From contig NZ_MZGX01000007.1 of NCBI RefSeq assembly GCF_002051585.1, forward strand, positions 1 through 64,000: a stretch of DNA of 64,000 bases, given 5' to 3'. Made by a program: the position numbers and the translations under genes. Positions 8,039 to 15,300 of the stretch are shown piece by piece. This stretch comes from Ruminiclostridium hungatei. Its GTDB lineage: Bacteria > Bacillota > Clostridia > Acetivibrionales > DSM-1351. Under the pieces are notes generated by a model that had not been told where the DNA came from, did no database searches, and saw only the letters and a program-made list of their open reading frames with translations. How positions within the stretch are numbered: the stretch's first letter is position 1; each line of letters begins with the position of its first letter.

Positions 8039-9103
8039 TTATGATTGTGCCTGTTCCGTATTTCGTATATATGCCGTTTTCTTGCCTGCACCAGTTTTGA
8101 TGATATACCCCTCTTTCAGTAATCCGGCCAGTGCAACCTCAATGGTCGAAGTACTTATATCGGGGCATTTTTCAAGGATGTCTCTTTTAGACAGCCTCTT
8201 TAGCGTGTTATCAAACAACAGCCTTATTCTTTCAGGTTTTGACAAGCTCCTGTTTTGTAAATGCTCTACCCTTGATGAAAATTCTTTACAGGCATTGAGG
8301 ATAATTCCTAAGCAGTACTTCACAAAAGGCAGATTGTCATTTTTATTCTCATGCCACAGCTGCGAGCTGTTCTGCAACGTCTCATAGTAGGTTTCCTTTG
8401 TCTTCTCGATAATCATTTCCATGCTTATATATTTTCCAACAATATATCCTGAGCGATAAAGCAGCAAAAGAGTCAGCAGCCTGCTCATCCTTCCGTTTCC
8501 GTCATTAAAGGGATGTATACAAAGAAAATCCAGAACAAACATGGGAATCAAAAGCAGAGGATCATGCTTTTCCGCATTGATAGCCTCAACAAATGTATTT
8601 GTCAGTCTTTCCATCGCATCCGGTGTTTCAAAAGCAGACAAGGGCTGAAAACGGATTCTGTTATTTCCTTCAGGGTCGGTTTCTGCAATGATATTATCTG
8701 ATTTTTTAAAATTACCGCCTGATAATGACGGGCTGAATTGATAAAGATCCCTGTGAAGCTGCAGTATTACATTTACTCTGGGAGCCATATAATCATAGTT
8801 TTCATGAATCAGCTGGAGAACTTCCCGGTAACCGGCAATTTCAGATTCAGAACGGTTTCGCGGTTCGGCTTTTTCCTTGACAATGGCATCAAGGCGTTCA
8901 TCGGAAGCACATATGCCTTCAATTCTGTTGGATGCGCCAATGCTTTGGATTTTGGCAATCTCAAGCATCGCATTCAAAATATCCGGCTTCGCTTCTATAA
9001 ACAATTCCTGTTTTCCTTTGTACTCATGTATTGCTGATACCAGATTCATGATATCACTGCAGAACAATTCGTTTGGAATCACATTGTAGTTGAATTCTCG
9101 CAT
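8039..9103 (-). CDS. Fic family protein with N-terminal inhibitory motif and C-terminal winged helix
   Basis: The product is 354 residues. The Fic core motif HPFNDGNGR is complete at 197-205, including the catalytic His197, so AMP-transfer chemistry is possible. An inhibitory-helix-like segment, SNRIEG at 58-63, fits the [S/T]xxxE[G/N] pattern of class II Fic proteins that inhibit themselves. The last 70 residues (KRDILEKCPDISTSTIEVAL then GLLKEGYII) look like a winged-helix DNA-binding domain, so the protein may also act as a repressor. The ATG at 9103 is chosen because AGAGAG lies before it; a GTG at 9124 is in frame but has no site. A cluster of TGCAGAA repeats lies upstream. Confidence 0.88.
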   Translation of the reverse strand: MREFNYNVIPNELFCSDIMNLVSAIHEYKGKQELFIEAKPDILNAMLEIAKIQSIGASNRIEGICASDERLDAIVKEKAEPRNRSESEIAGYREVLQLIHENYDYMAPRVNVILQLHRDLYQFSPSLSGGNFKKSDNIIAETDPEGNNRIRFQPLSAFETPDAMERLTNTFVEAINAEKHDPLLLIPMFVLDFLCIHPFNDGNGRMSRLLTLLLLYRSGYIVGKYISMEMIIEKTKETYYETLQNSSQLWHENKNDNLPFVKYCLGIILNACKEFSSRVEHLQNRSLSKPERIRLLFDNTLKRLSKRDILEKCPDISTSTIEVALAGLLKEGYIIKTGAGKKTAYIRNTEQAQS

Positions 9104-9116
9104 ATGTTCACTCTCT

Positions 9117-9254
9117 TTCTGCACATCAGATCACATTTATGCATAATTCTATATATATTTTATGCAGAAGTCAAGTAGATTAGGCAGAATTGAAAGCTGT
9201 ATTCTGCACAAAGCTCAATGATTCTGCACTATTTATTACTAACTATGTGCAGAA
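9117..9254. promoter_or_regulatory. symmetric array of TGCAGAA/TTCTGCA sites upstream of the Fic gene
   Basis: Copies are TTCTGCA at 9117, TGCAGAA at 9163, GGCAGAA at 9183, TTCTGCA at 9202 and 9222, and TGCAGAA at 9248. The four central copies form a palindrome of half-sites about position 9195.5, and the two copies on each arm are spaced exactly 20 bp, two helical turns. This suits cooperative binding of a dimeric regulator. The Fic protein itself, with its C-terminal winged helix, is the obvious candidate. Confidence 0.6.
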
Positions 9255-9313
9255 CATACGGATTTATTCATCTTAATTTCATAGCTTTAGTACATACAGG
9301 CATAATTGAACCG

Positions 9314-9865
9314 CTATACTCTCACGTGCTTGGTGTATGGTTCTAGCAAAAACATAAGTTGCTCAGTAATTTCCTGAATATTGCATGGCATAGAATTATT
9401 GATCCACCATTCCAATACGCCAAGAAACCCGGAAGTCAAGAAATGAGTGGTTACATCATTTGAAAATGCACTATTTTCTGACTTTATACCGACAACCTCA
9501 GTTACTGTTTGCGCAATTATGGTGTACAATCGGCTGCGGAAAAATCCAAAGCCCTCATTGCTAAGAAGCAGCTTGTATATTGTAAAATTTTTCTCCAAAT
9601 ATTCAAATACGCTTTGAAATGCGCTTGCGTTTAGAATGGTATCAGCACTATTGGCACAGTGATTTAACAGCAGCTCAACATATGTTTCAATGCACTTGTC
9701 AAGCAAGTCGAATTTATCCACGTAATGCAGATAAACAGTCCCTCGGTTTATGTTCGCGCGTTCGGCAATGTCATTGATGGTTACTTTTTCAAATCCTTTT
9801 TCAGCCAAAAGGTTGATGAAGGTATTCATAATCAGCTGCCTTGTTTTTTGTATTCTTCTATCCAC
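9314..9865 (-). CDS. TetR/AcrR family transcriptional regulator
   Basis: The product is 183 residues and starts at a GTG with GGAGGG 7 bases upstream. The N-terminal helix-turn-helix is typical: TINDIAERANINRGTVYLHY at about 29-48. The remainder is an all-helical ligand-binding domain. It is transcribed away from the ketopantoate-reductase-like gene at 10024. The 158-bp gap contains two copies of the same palindrome, so it probably represses itself and its neighbour. The ligand is unknown. Confidence 0.9.
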   Translation of the reverse strand: MDRRIQKTRQLIMNTFINLLAEKGFEKVTINDIAERANINRGTVYLHYVDKFDLLDKCIETYVELLLNHCANSADTILNASAFQSVFEYLEKNFTIYKLLLSNEGFGFFRSRLYTIIAQTVTEVVGIKSENSAFSNDVTTHFLTSGFLGVLEWWINNSMPCNIQEITEQLMFLLEPYTKHVRV

Positions 9866-9903
9866 AAAGTTTCCCTCCAGATATTCAACAGATTAGCACA
9901 ATG

Positions 9904-9999
9904 TGTTGAGTTCTCAACAGTTGGAACAACTGTAACTATTGAAATTCTCTCCACATATCAGTATGCTAAGAATATCAAACACTTGTTGAAAAATCAACA
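9904..9999. promoter_or_regulatory. two TetR-type operators flanking a promoter
   Basis: The palindrome TGTTGA-N4-TCAACA occurs at 9904-9919 and again at 9984-9999; the second extends to CAC...GTG on both sides. Between them lie TTGAAA (9939-9944) and TATGCT (9962-9967) with a 17-bp spacer, a plausible plus-strand promoter for the gene at 10024. A further perfect inverted repeat, ACAGTTG-gaa-CAACTGT, sits at 9917-9933. The second operator falls just after the promoter, in a position to block transcription. Confidence 0.65.
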
Positions 10000-10023
10000 C
10001 GTGATTATTCAGGAGGATACGGT

Positions 10024-10956
10024 ATGAAAATATTATTTTTTGGTCGCGGTGTAATAGGAACACAGTACGCCTGGGCTTTCGAAAACGCGGGCCACACCGT
10101 TGAGTTCTATGTTCGTGAAGGCAGGAAGGCACAATACGGCTCCTATGTAAACTTGGAACTATGGGATGCAAGGCAAAGCAAAAAAGACCGGATAGTCAAA
10201 GAAAAATGGCCTATTGTTATGCAGGAAGAGATAAAGGAAAATCACGACTATGACCTCATTTTTATGAGTGTCAACCCCGAGCAGGTATCAAGTGCGGTAA
10301 AATACCTTGCTCTGCGAGTTGGAAATGCGACGGTTCTTTTTTTCTGTAACTTCTGGCAGAACCCTCAATCAGCTGTTCAGCCGATTCCGCACAGTCAAAT
10401 TGTTTATGGCTTCCCCGGTGCCGGCGGCGGATTTGAAGGAAACACTCTTTACGGCGGGCTTTACAAGACGGTTCAGTTTGGAACATTTGAATCCGAGCCT
10501 ACCAAAAGGGATTTAGCGGTTCGTAAGCTTTTTGCTCAGGCAGGCTTTAAGATAATGGTTCAAAAGGATGTTAAAAGTTGGCTCTGGAATCACTTCGCGT
10601 TTAACGCTGCAATGGAAGTTGAAGTATTAAAAAGCGGCAGTTTTGAAAAAGTAATTTCTTCACGCGAAGCGCTCGATGGATTAGGCCGGAACTTGAAAGA
10701 AATGATCCCTGTTTTGAAAGCAAAGGGCTCAAAACTTGATTTTTTGACAAAAGTGTTGAGCGGCCTGCCACCGAGAGCTGTTGGATTTCTTATGAGTCAC
10801 GTTGTTTTTTCTCCGAAAAGCATGTCCTATGCGCTTGTGGCGCATAACCACTTTAAAGTTGGCTATGCTGTGCAGGAAGTTATTACAGATGCCAGAAAGT
10901 ATGGAATAAAGGCACCACGGCTTTACGATGTAGAAAGCTTAATTACGGAACAGTGA
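10024..10956 (+). CDS. ketopantoate reductase-like (ApbA/PanE family) oxidoreductase
   Basis: The 310-residue protein begins with a Rossmann motif, MKILFFGRGVIGTQYAWAFE, the NADP-binding GxGxxG variant of the ApbA/PanE family, and has the GFPGAGGGFEG segment seen in PanE-like proteins. PanE reduces 2-dehydropantoate to pantoate, but many paralogs in TetR-controlled single-gene loci have other, unknown substrates. The residues of the classic PanE C-terminal domain are only weakly matched. It starts 8 bases after AGGAGG and is probably controlled by the divergent TetR protein. Confidence 0.75.
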   Translation: MKILFFGRGVIGTQYAWAFENAGHTVEFYVREGRKAQYGSYVNLELWDARQSKKDRIVKEKWPIVMQEEIKENHDYDLIFMSVNPEQVSSAVKYLALRVGNATVLFFCNFWQNPQSAVQPIPHSQIVYGFPGAGGGFEGNTLYGGLYKTVQFGTFESEPTKRDLAVRKLFAQAGFKIMVQKDVKSWLWNHFAFNAAMEVEVLKSGSFEKVISSREALDGLGRNLKEMIPVLKAKGSKLDFLTKVLSGLPPRAVGFLMSHVVFSPKSMSYALVAHNHFKVGYAVQEVITDARKYGIKAPRLYDVESLITEQ

Positions 10957-11132
10957 ACATATCCAAGAAAAAAAGCAATGACGAAAATACCTCCTGGAAG
11001 AATAGTAACTATGGCATGTGGTTTCTTATTTTGTTGTAATAATTTGCAACTCCATTTTTATCTCAGAGATAATCTAGATTGAACTCGCTGAGCTAACAGT
11101 AAGAGAAGGACACTTTCTAGTTTAGGTTGTAT

Positions 11133-11335
11133 ATAAAAACAAAGGCATTAGGATTTGCTGTCCCGATGCCTTTGGATTTTCCTCCATGAAATTTATGTTT
11201 CTGGGGCGTAATCTAAAAAATCTCAAATGTCATCTATGAAATGCCCTAAAAAACCGGGTCAAAAAATGCACTTTTTCGGCCCGGTTTTTGTTCAATTTTC
11301 GCCCCAAAACCACTACATATAGCGGTTGGCATGCC
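11133..11335 (-). repeat. repeat copy B: rlmD 3' untranslated region with two terminator hairpins
   Basis: This noncoding stretch after the rlmD stop matches copy A at 1176-1378 with about three quarters identity by eye. On the minus strand it contains ACCGGG/CCCGGT (11253-11258 with 11280-11285) followed by six T residues, then AAAGGCAT/ATGCCTTT (11141-11148 with 11166-11173) followed by GTTTTT. Both are intrinsic-terminator-like. In copy A the second hairpin has changed bases on both arms yet still pairs. The rest of the gap, 10957-11132, shows no gene. Confidence 0.7.
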
Positions 11336-12754
11336 TCATTTATCCTCAGAACCACAATACGTCATCATTATCACGCACTCAACGTGCCCCGTCCACGGAA
11401 ACATATCCACCGGCTGGACTTCCTTCACCTCAAACCCCTTCTCGCTCAGATACTTCAAATCCCGAGCCAGCGTGGACGGGTTGCAGCTTACGTACACTAT
11501 ACGGCTTGGCTGCATTTCAACCAGCGTGTTGAGCAGCACCTCATCGCAGCCCTTCCGCGGCGGGTCCACCACCACCACATCCGCCCTTATGCCCTGGGCG
11601 TACAGTTGGGGAATAACCTTCTCCGCCTCTCCCACCATGAACTGCGTGTTAGTAACATTATTCAGCCCGGCATTTTTCTGAGCATCCCTTATGGCGTCCG
11701 GCACAACCTCCACCCCAATAACCCTCTTGGCTTTTTCAGAAAGAAAGAGAGAGATTGTTCCTATGCCGCAGTAGAGGTCAAAAACCGTTTCACTTCCCGA
11801 CAACTGCGCATACTCAAGGGCCTTGCCGTACAAAACTTCAGTCTGAACGGGATTTACCTGAAAAAAGGACAGAGGTGAGATGTCAAATCTGTATTTGCCT
11901 ATGTAATCAGAGATAAAAGCTTGCCCGAACAGGCATATATTCCTATCCCCCAGGATTATATTCGTATTTTTAGTGTTAAGGTTAAGCATAATGCTCTTGA
12001 TATCCGGGTATTTTCCTGTGAGCATTTCCACCAGTGCACCGTCCCCGGGCAGCTTACTCCCGTTGATTACAAGAACCACCATCAACTCATTGGTCTTGAA
12101 GCCCTTCCTGACCATGACATGCCTCAGAAGTCCCTTGCCGGTTGTTTCGTCATAGATGGAGATTCCGTTGCTATTGCAGAAATCCCTCACCAGTCCTCTT
12201 ATTTCATTGCTCTCCGAAGGCTGGATATCACATTGGGCACTGTCTATAATGTTGTGGGACCTGCTTTCATAAAAACCTATTTTAATCTCCTTGTCCTGCC
12301 TGCCCACGGGATATTGGACCTTATTCCTGTATTTGTAGGGGCTGGACATGCCTATAGTATCAAGAACCTTTACATTTTCCAGGCCTCCAATCCTTCTGAG
12401 GCTCTGTACGACAATATCCTTCTTGAATTCAAGCTGCGCCGGATATGTCATATGCTGTACCGCGCACCCGCCGCATTGTTCAAAAACCGGACAAAAAGGC
12501 TCAACCCTGTGGGGAGAAGGCTTCTCCACCTTAATAAGCCTTCCCACTGCATAGCTTTTGGTCTGCCTGACTATTTTTACCGTCACTGTTTCACCTGGGA
12601 GGACTGTGTCTACAAATACCACAAAACCGTCTATTTTTCCTACGCCCTGACCCTCCTGGGTAAGTCCTGTAATCTCGAGCCTGTACGTTTTATCCTTTAA
12701 AAAAGCCTTTTGAGTATCCCGCTTCATACCTGTAATACCACTGCCTTTCCGCAT
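11336..12754 (-). CDS. rlmD: 23S rRNA (uracil-5-)-methyltransferase, RlmD/RumA family
   Basis: The product is 472 residues with an N-terminal TRAM domain (about 20-78), then an iron-sulfur cluster set C88-x5-C94-x2-C97 with a distant C174. The C-terminal AdoMet fold carries DLYCGIGT at 325-332, DPPRKG at 396-401 and the catalytic Cys423 in VSCNPSTLARDL. The family forms m5U in 23S rRNA (U1939 in Escherichia coli); clostridial paralogs may modify U747 or tRNA instead, so the exact target is uncertain. A second ATG at 12727 is possible, but the 12754 start has GGTGG nearby. A truncated paralog tail lies near 1.4 kb. Confidence 0.92.
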   Translation of the reverse strand: MRKGSGITGMKRDTQKAFLKDKTYRLEITGLTQEGQGVGKIDGFVVFVDTVLPGETVTVKIVRQTKSYAVGRLIKVEKPSPHRVEPFCPVFEQCGGCAVQHMTYPAQLEFKKDIVVQSLRRIGGLENVKVLDTIGMSSPYKYRNKVQYPVGRQDKEIKIGFYESRSHNIIDSAQCDIQPSESNEIRGLVRDFCNSNGISIYDETTGKGLLRHVMVRKGFKTNELMVVLVINGSKLPGDGALVEMLTGKYPDIKSIMLNLNTKNTNIILGDRNICLFGQAFISDYIGKYRFDISPLSFFQVNPVQTEVLYGKALEYAQLSGSETVFDLYCGIGTISLFLSEKAKRVIGVEVVPDAIRDAQKNAGLNNVTNTQFMVGEAEKVIPQLYAQGIRADVVVVDPPRKGCDEVLLNTLVEMQPSRIVYVSCNPSTLARDLKYLSEKGFEVKEVQPVDMFPWTGHVECVIMMTYCGSEDK

Positions 12755-13068
12755 CCATCCACCTTATATTTTTATAAAATTTATCTGCCTTATATGGTTT
12801 CATATAAATATCTCTTAGATATCTTCCAAGTATCTTCCATAGTATTTTAAGAATATTTTAAGAATATTTCAAGAATCCTCCACGTATCTTAAACATCCCG
12901 ATACCTTCCGCACTGCTTCCTTATAATAACACATGATAACACAACCTGAATGCCTGCCGCAATCAAAATAAAGGCATAGGGGAACTGCCGTCTGAGCTTC
13001 AAAAACCCTGCGGCAAACTCCCGTATGCCCTGATGCCTGTAATGTCCTCAAAAAGCTTTAATTAATCC
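12755..13068. other. intergenic, AT-rich direct repeats, no gene seen
   Basis: The part next to rlmD contains short imperfect direct repeats of TATCTTCCA and TTTAAGAATAT units (about 12812-12880). A minus-strand frame with a hydrophobic run (FPYAFILIAAGIQVVL) exists near 12890-13020 but has no start codon, and I do not call it a gene. Confidence 0.4.
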
Positions 13069-13284
13069 TCACTGTTCCCTTCTGTAATCCAACAGCATCT
13101 CACGAAGCTTTGTTGCATGCATTCCCTCATCCTCCGCAAATTTCCTGAAAACCTGCTTTACCTGGTCATCCTCTATTCTCTTTGAGTACATCTCATAATC
13201 CCTGACCAGCTCCATGGAGTTTTCCCATGCTCTCAGCAGTCTGTCATATGTTGTTATTTTAACTTCATTATCTAGTGTTGACAT
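13069..13284 (-). CDS. ferritin-like mini-protein (71 residues)
   Basis: The start is the ATG at 13284 with GGAGGTGGAG before it. The short, highly charged protein is predicted to form two helices. It has a Glu near 21 (WENSMELVRDYEMYS) and a downstream EDEGMHA, an ExxH-type pair spaced as in half-ferritins and rubrerythrin-like proteins. Such proteins bind iron at a dimer interface. It is a single gene with no encapsulin or rubredoxin beside it. The fold assignment comes from motif spacing only. Confidence 0.5.
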   Translation of the reverse strand: MSTLDNEVKITTYDRLLRAWENSMELVRDYEMYSKRIEDDQVKQVFRKFAEDEGMHATKLREMLLDYRREQ

Positions 13285-13519
13285 TTGGCTCCACCTCCAT
13301 AAAAATATTATTCTCATTTTCAGAAATCTGATTCACCCAGCAAAATCCAACTCATCCATCAAAATAAAATTATTCTAAGCCACGCAAAAAGCAATCCTTC
13401 CAGCCCTTGTAAAAATTGAGAACATAAAAGCAGGTTCACTGGATAATCTAATATTGAAAACGAGATTAAGAAAAAAGTAACCAAAAGTAACCAATTAATA
13501 AAAAAACGGAGGGCAATCC

Positions 13520-14059
13520 ATGGGCATAATTTATATACTTTTAATATTGGCAGCTTTGTTTGCCTCTCTATTATTTGCAGTTGATGCAAAAGTGAGACTG
13601 GAATTTGATACCGACCACAACCATATGCAGCTTTCAATATGCTGGCTGTATCCTATGTTCAAGGCCACCGGAACGCTGGAGGCTGCAAGCCCTGTATTTA
13701 ATCTGTACTTTTTCAGGCTCCATTTGTTAAAGAAAAGCATTAAACCGGGCAAAAACAGCGGCAAGACAGGTATCAAGCTGTCAGACCTCACAGGCATAAT
13801 CAGGCCGAAGGATTTGAGAATTGACACAAGGTACGGCTTTTCAAATCCGTCGGCTACAGGCATCACCTGCGGAGCTTTAAATGCAGCCTCGCAGTTTATA
13901 AATATAGATTTTTTCAATAATCTGCCGGACTTTATGTCCGCCAGGGACTATATCTATTTTGATGCAAAAGCAAGTGTAAATTTGGGTGCCTCACTTACCA
14001 ACCTGCTAAAATACTACAAACACAGGAGGAACTTTCAATGGATCAGAACACAAACCTGA
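13520..14059 (+). CDS. ytfI: DUF2953 protein, YtfI-like
   Basis: This 179-residue protein has one N-terminal membrane segment (IIYILLILAALFASLLFAV) and a soluble remainder of the DUF2953 type. In Bacillus subtilis ytfI precedes ytfJ, the spore germination gene gerW, and the same order is kept here with a 22-bp overlap, which supports both calls. The function is not known; a link to sporulation is inferred from the neighbour. The start follows GGAGGG by 6 bases. Confidence 0.75.
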   Translation: MGIIYILLILAALFASLLFAVDAKVRLEFDTDHNHMQLSICWLYPMFKATGTLEAASPVFNLYFFRLHLLKKSIKPGKNSGKTGIKLSDLTGIIRPKDLRIDTRYGFSNPSATGITCGALNAASQFINIDFFNNLPDFMSARDYIYFDAKASVNLGASLTNLLKYYKHRRNFQWIRTQT

Positions 14060-14508
14060 CACAGAATGTTGATTCACTTTTTTCAAACCTGGAAGGTTTT
14101 ACTCAGAATGAAGGACTTATAGGAAAACCGGTAACTCACGGAGAAAAGACTTTTTTACCCGTTGTCTCCCTGACCTTGGGATATGGCAGCGGCAACTCAG
14201 CCTCTAAAGCCCAGCAGGGGACTTCCACCACCATGTCTCCCGGCATGAATTCTATGAGCGGTGCGGGAAATATGGCAGGAGGAGCTCTGGGCCTGGGAGC
14301 TAAACTATCTACAGATGCGGTTATAGTTGTGGACAAGGACAATGTATCCCTGCTGCAGCTTAACGGTACTGCTGCGGGCCAGCTCATGGACAAAATCCCT
14401 CAGATAATATCCGGCATGACCGGCAAGCAAGGCGGCCAGGCCCAGGGACAAAGCCAGCAGAGTCAACAGAGCCAGCAGAACCAGCCCCAGGCCCAGCAAA
14501 GTAAATGA
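14038..14508 (+). CDS. ytfJ: GerW/YtfJ family spore protein
   Basis: The 156-residue protein has the conserved GerW core: GKPVTHGEKTFLPVVSLTLG near 30-50, and later AVIVVDKDNVSLLQL. In B. subtilis GerW sits in the spore and is needed for germination with L-alanine. The C-terminus is a Gln-rich tail (repeats of QSQQ). A Gly/Met-rich insertion lies mid-protein. It overlaps the end of ytfI, with AGGAGG inside that gene, so translation is probably coupled. Confidence 0.88.
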   Translation: MDQNTNLTQNVDSLFSNLEGFTQNEGLIGKPVTHGEKTFLPVVSLTLGYGSGNSASKAQQGTSTTMSPGMNSMSGAGNMAGGALGLGAKLSTDAVIVVDKDNVSLLQLNGTAAGQLMDKIPQIISGMTGKQGGQAQGQSQQSQQSQQNQPQAQQSK

Positions 14509-14627
14509 TTCTCCACAATTTTACTGAATAGCTTATAAATAATTGCAGAAAATAGAATACAGTATAACCTTCATGGGCAGTTATTGCACCTTGACCGTTT
14601 AATATTCTTTATGAAAGGATAATTATT

Positions 14628-14987
14628 ATGGAAAAAGTTGAAAGAAGAGAGAGTTCGGGCTTCGGCTCGTTTTTATTGCGTCTGGTGGTAGGCGCGGTCA
14701 TATTGGCCATAACAGCTTTTCTGACTCCGGGCTTTGCAATTTCGTCCTGGTTTTCACTGTTGCTGGCTGCCGTTGCTTTAGCTGTTCTGGACTGGCTGGT
14801 CAATAAAATAACCGGTATAAATGCAGCTCCCTTCGGAAGGGGCATTTCCGGCTTCATACTGGCTGCAGTAATAATATATGCAATTAAGTTCATCGTACCC
14901 GGTTACAATATAACCCTTTTCGGAGCACTAATCGCCGCCGTCATATATGGTGTGGTCGATGCAATTATACCGGGCAGGGCAATGTAG
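14628..14987 (+). CDS. PF04020 (phage holin superfamily 4/YvlD-like) membrane protein
   Basis: This 119-residue protein has four hydrophobic segments, Gly/Ala-rich, with conserved features such as TPGFAISSWFSLLLAA and the GYNITLFGALIAA segment. Members are annotated as phage holin family proteins although most are chromosomal membrane proteins of unknown role. A phage origin is not supported by any neighbour here. It starts after AAAGGA and lies 120 bp downstream of ytfJ; nothing clear separates the transcripts. Confidence 0.8.
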   Translation: MEKVERRESSGFGSFLLRLVVGAVILAITAFLTPGFAISSWFSLLLAAVALAVLDWLVNKITGINAAPFGRGISGFILAAVIIYAIKFIVPGYNITLFGALIAAVIYGVVDAIIPGRAM

Positions 14988-15161
14988 CAATTTACAGCAA
15001 CCCAATTGCTATCGGCTGAAAGCCAGCTTGAAAGCATAATTCAGAGCCAACTTATTGACTTTTGGAAGGCGAAGGCTTTGAACCGTAATTGACTTTGGTA
15101 AGCTGTGCTGCTGGATTTGTAGGATTTGCGGGAGGAAGCCCTCGGTAGGCCTCCTCCCGCA

Positions 15162-15190
15162 TAAAAAAAAATTGTCCCTTATAAAGGGAC
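15162..15190 (-). terminator. intrinsic terminator of the chemoreceptor gene
   Basis: On the minus strand GTCCCTT-tat-AAGGGAC is followed by AA and nine T residues. It lies about 110 bases past the chemoreceptor stop. A second strong GC hairpin (15128-15160, GCGGGAGGA with TCCTCCCGC) lies just beyond but has no T run. Confidence 0.8.
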
Positions 15191-15300
15191 GAGTAAGTTA
15201 TTATTTGAATCAGTATGCCGTTATTTTTATTATTCCACATAACACAGGGTTTATACCTTTAATTTCCAATTATTTTCCTTATCCTCTGTATGCCCTGCTT

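Noticed and set aside
12869..13051. 60-codon minus-strand frame upstream of rlmD
   Set aside because: There is no ribosome site, no recognisable domain, and a competing frame with a hydrophobic run but no start. Neither is convincing.
15052..15240. Minus-strand frame of 62 codons that could encode a short peptide (MREEAYRGLPPANP...)
   Set aside because: It contains the terminator and a GC hairpin, and has no good ribosome site. It is most likely the untranslated end of the chemoreceptor transcript.
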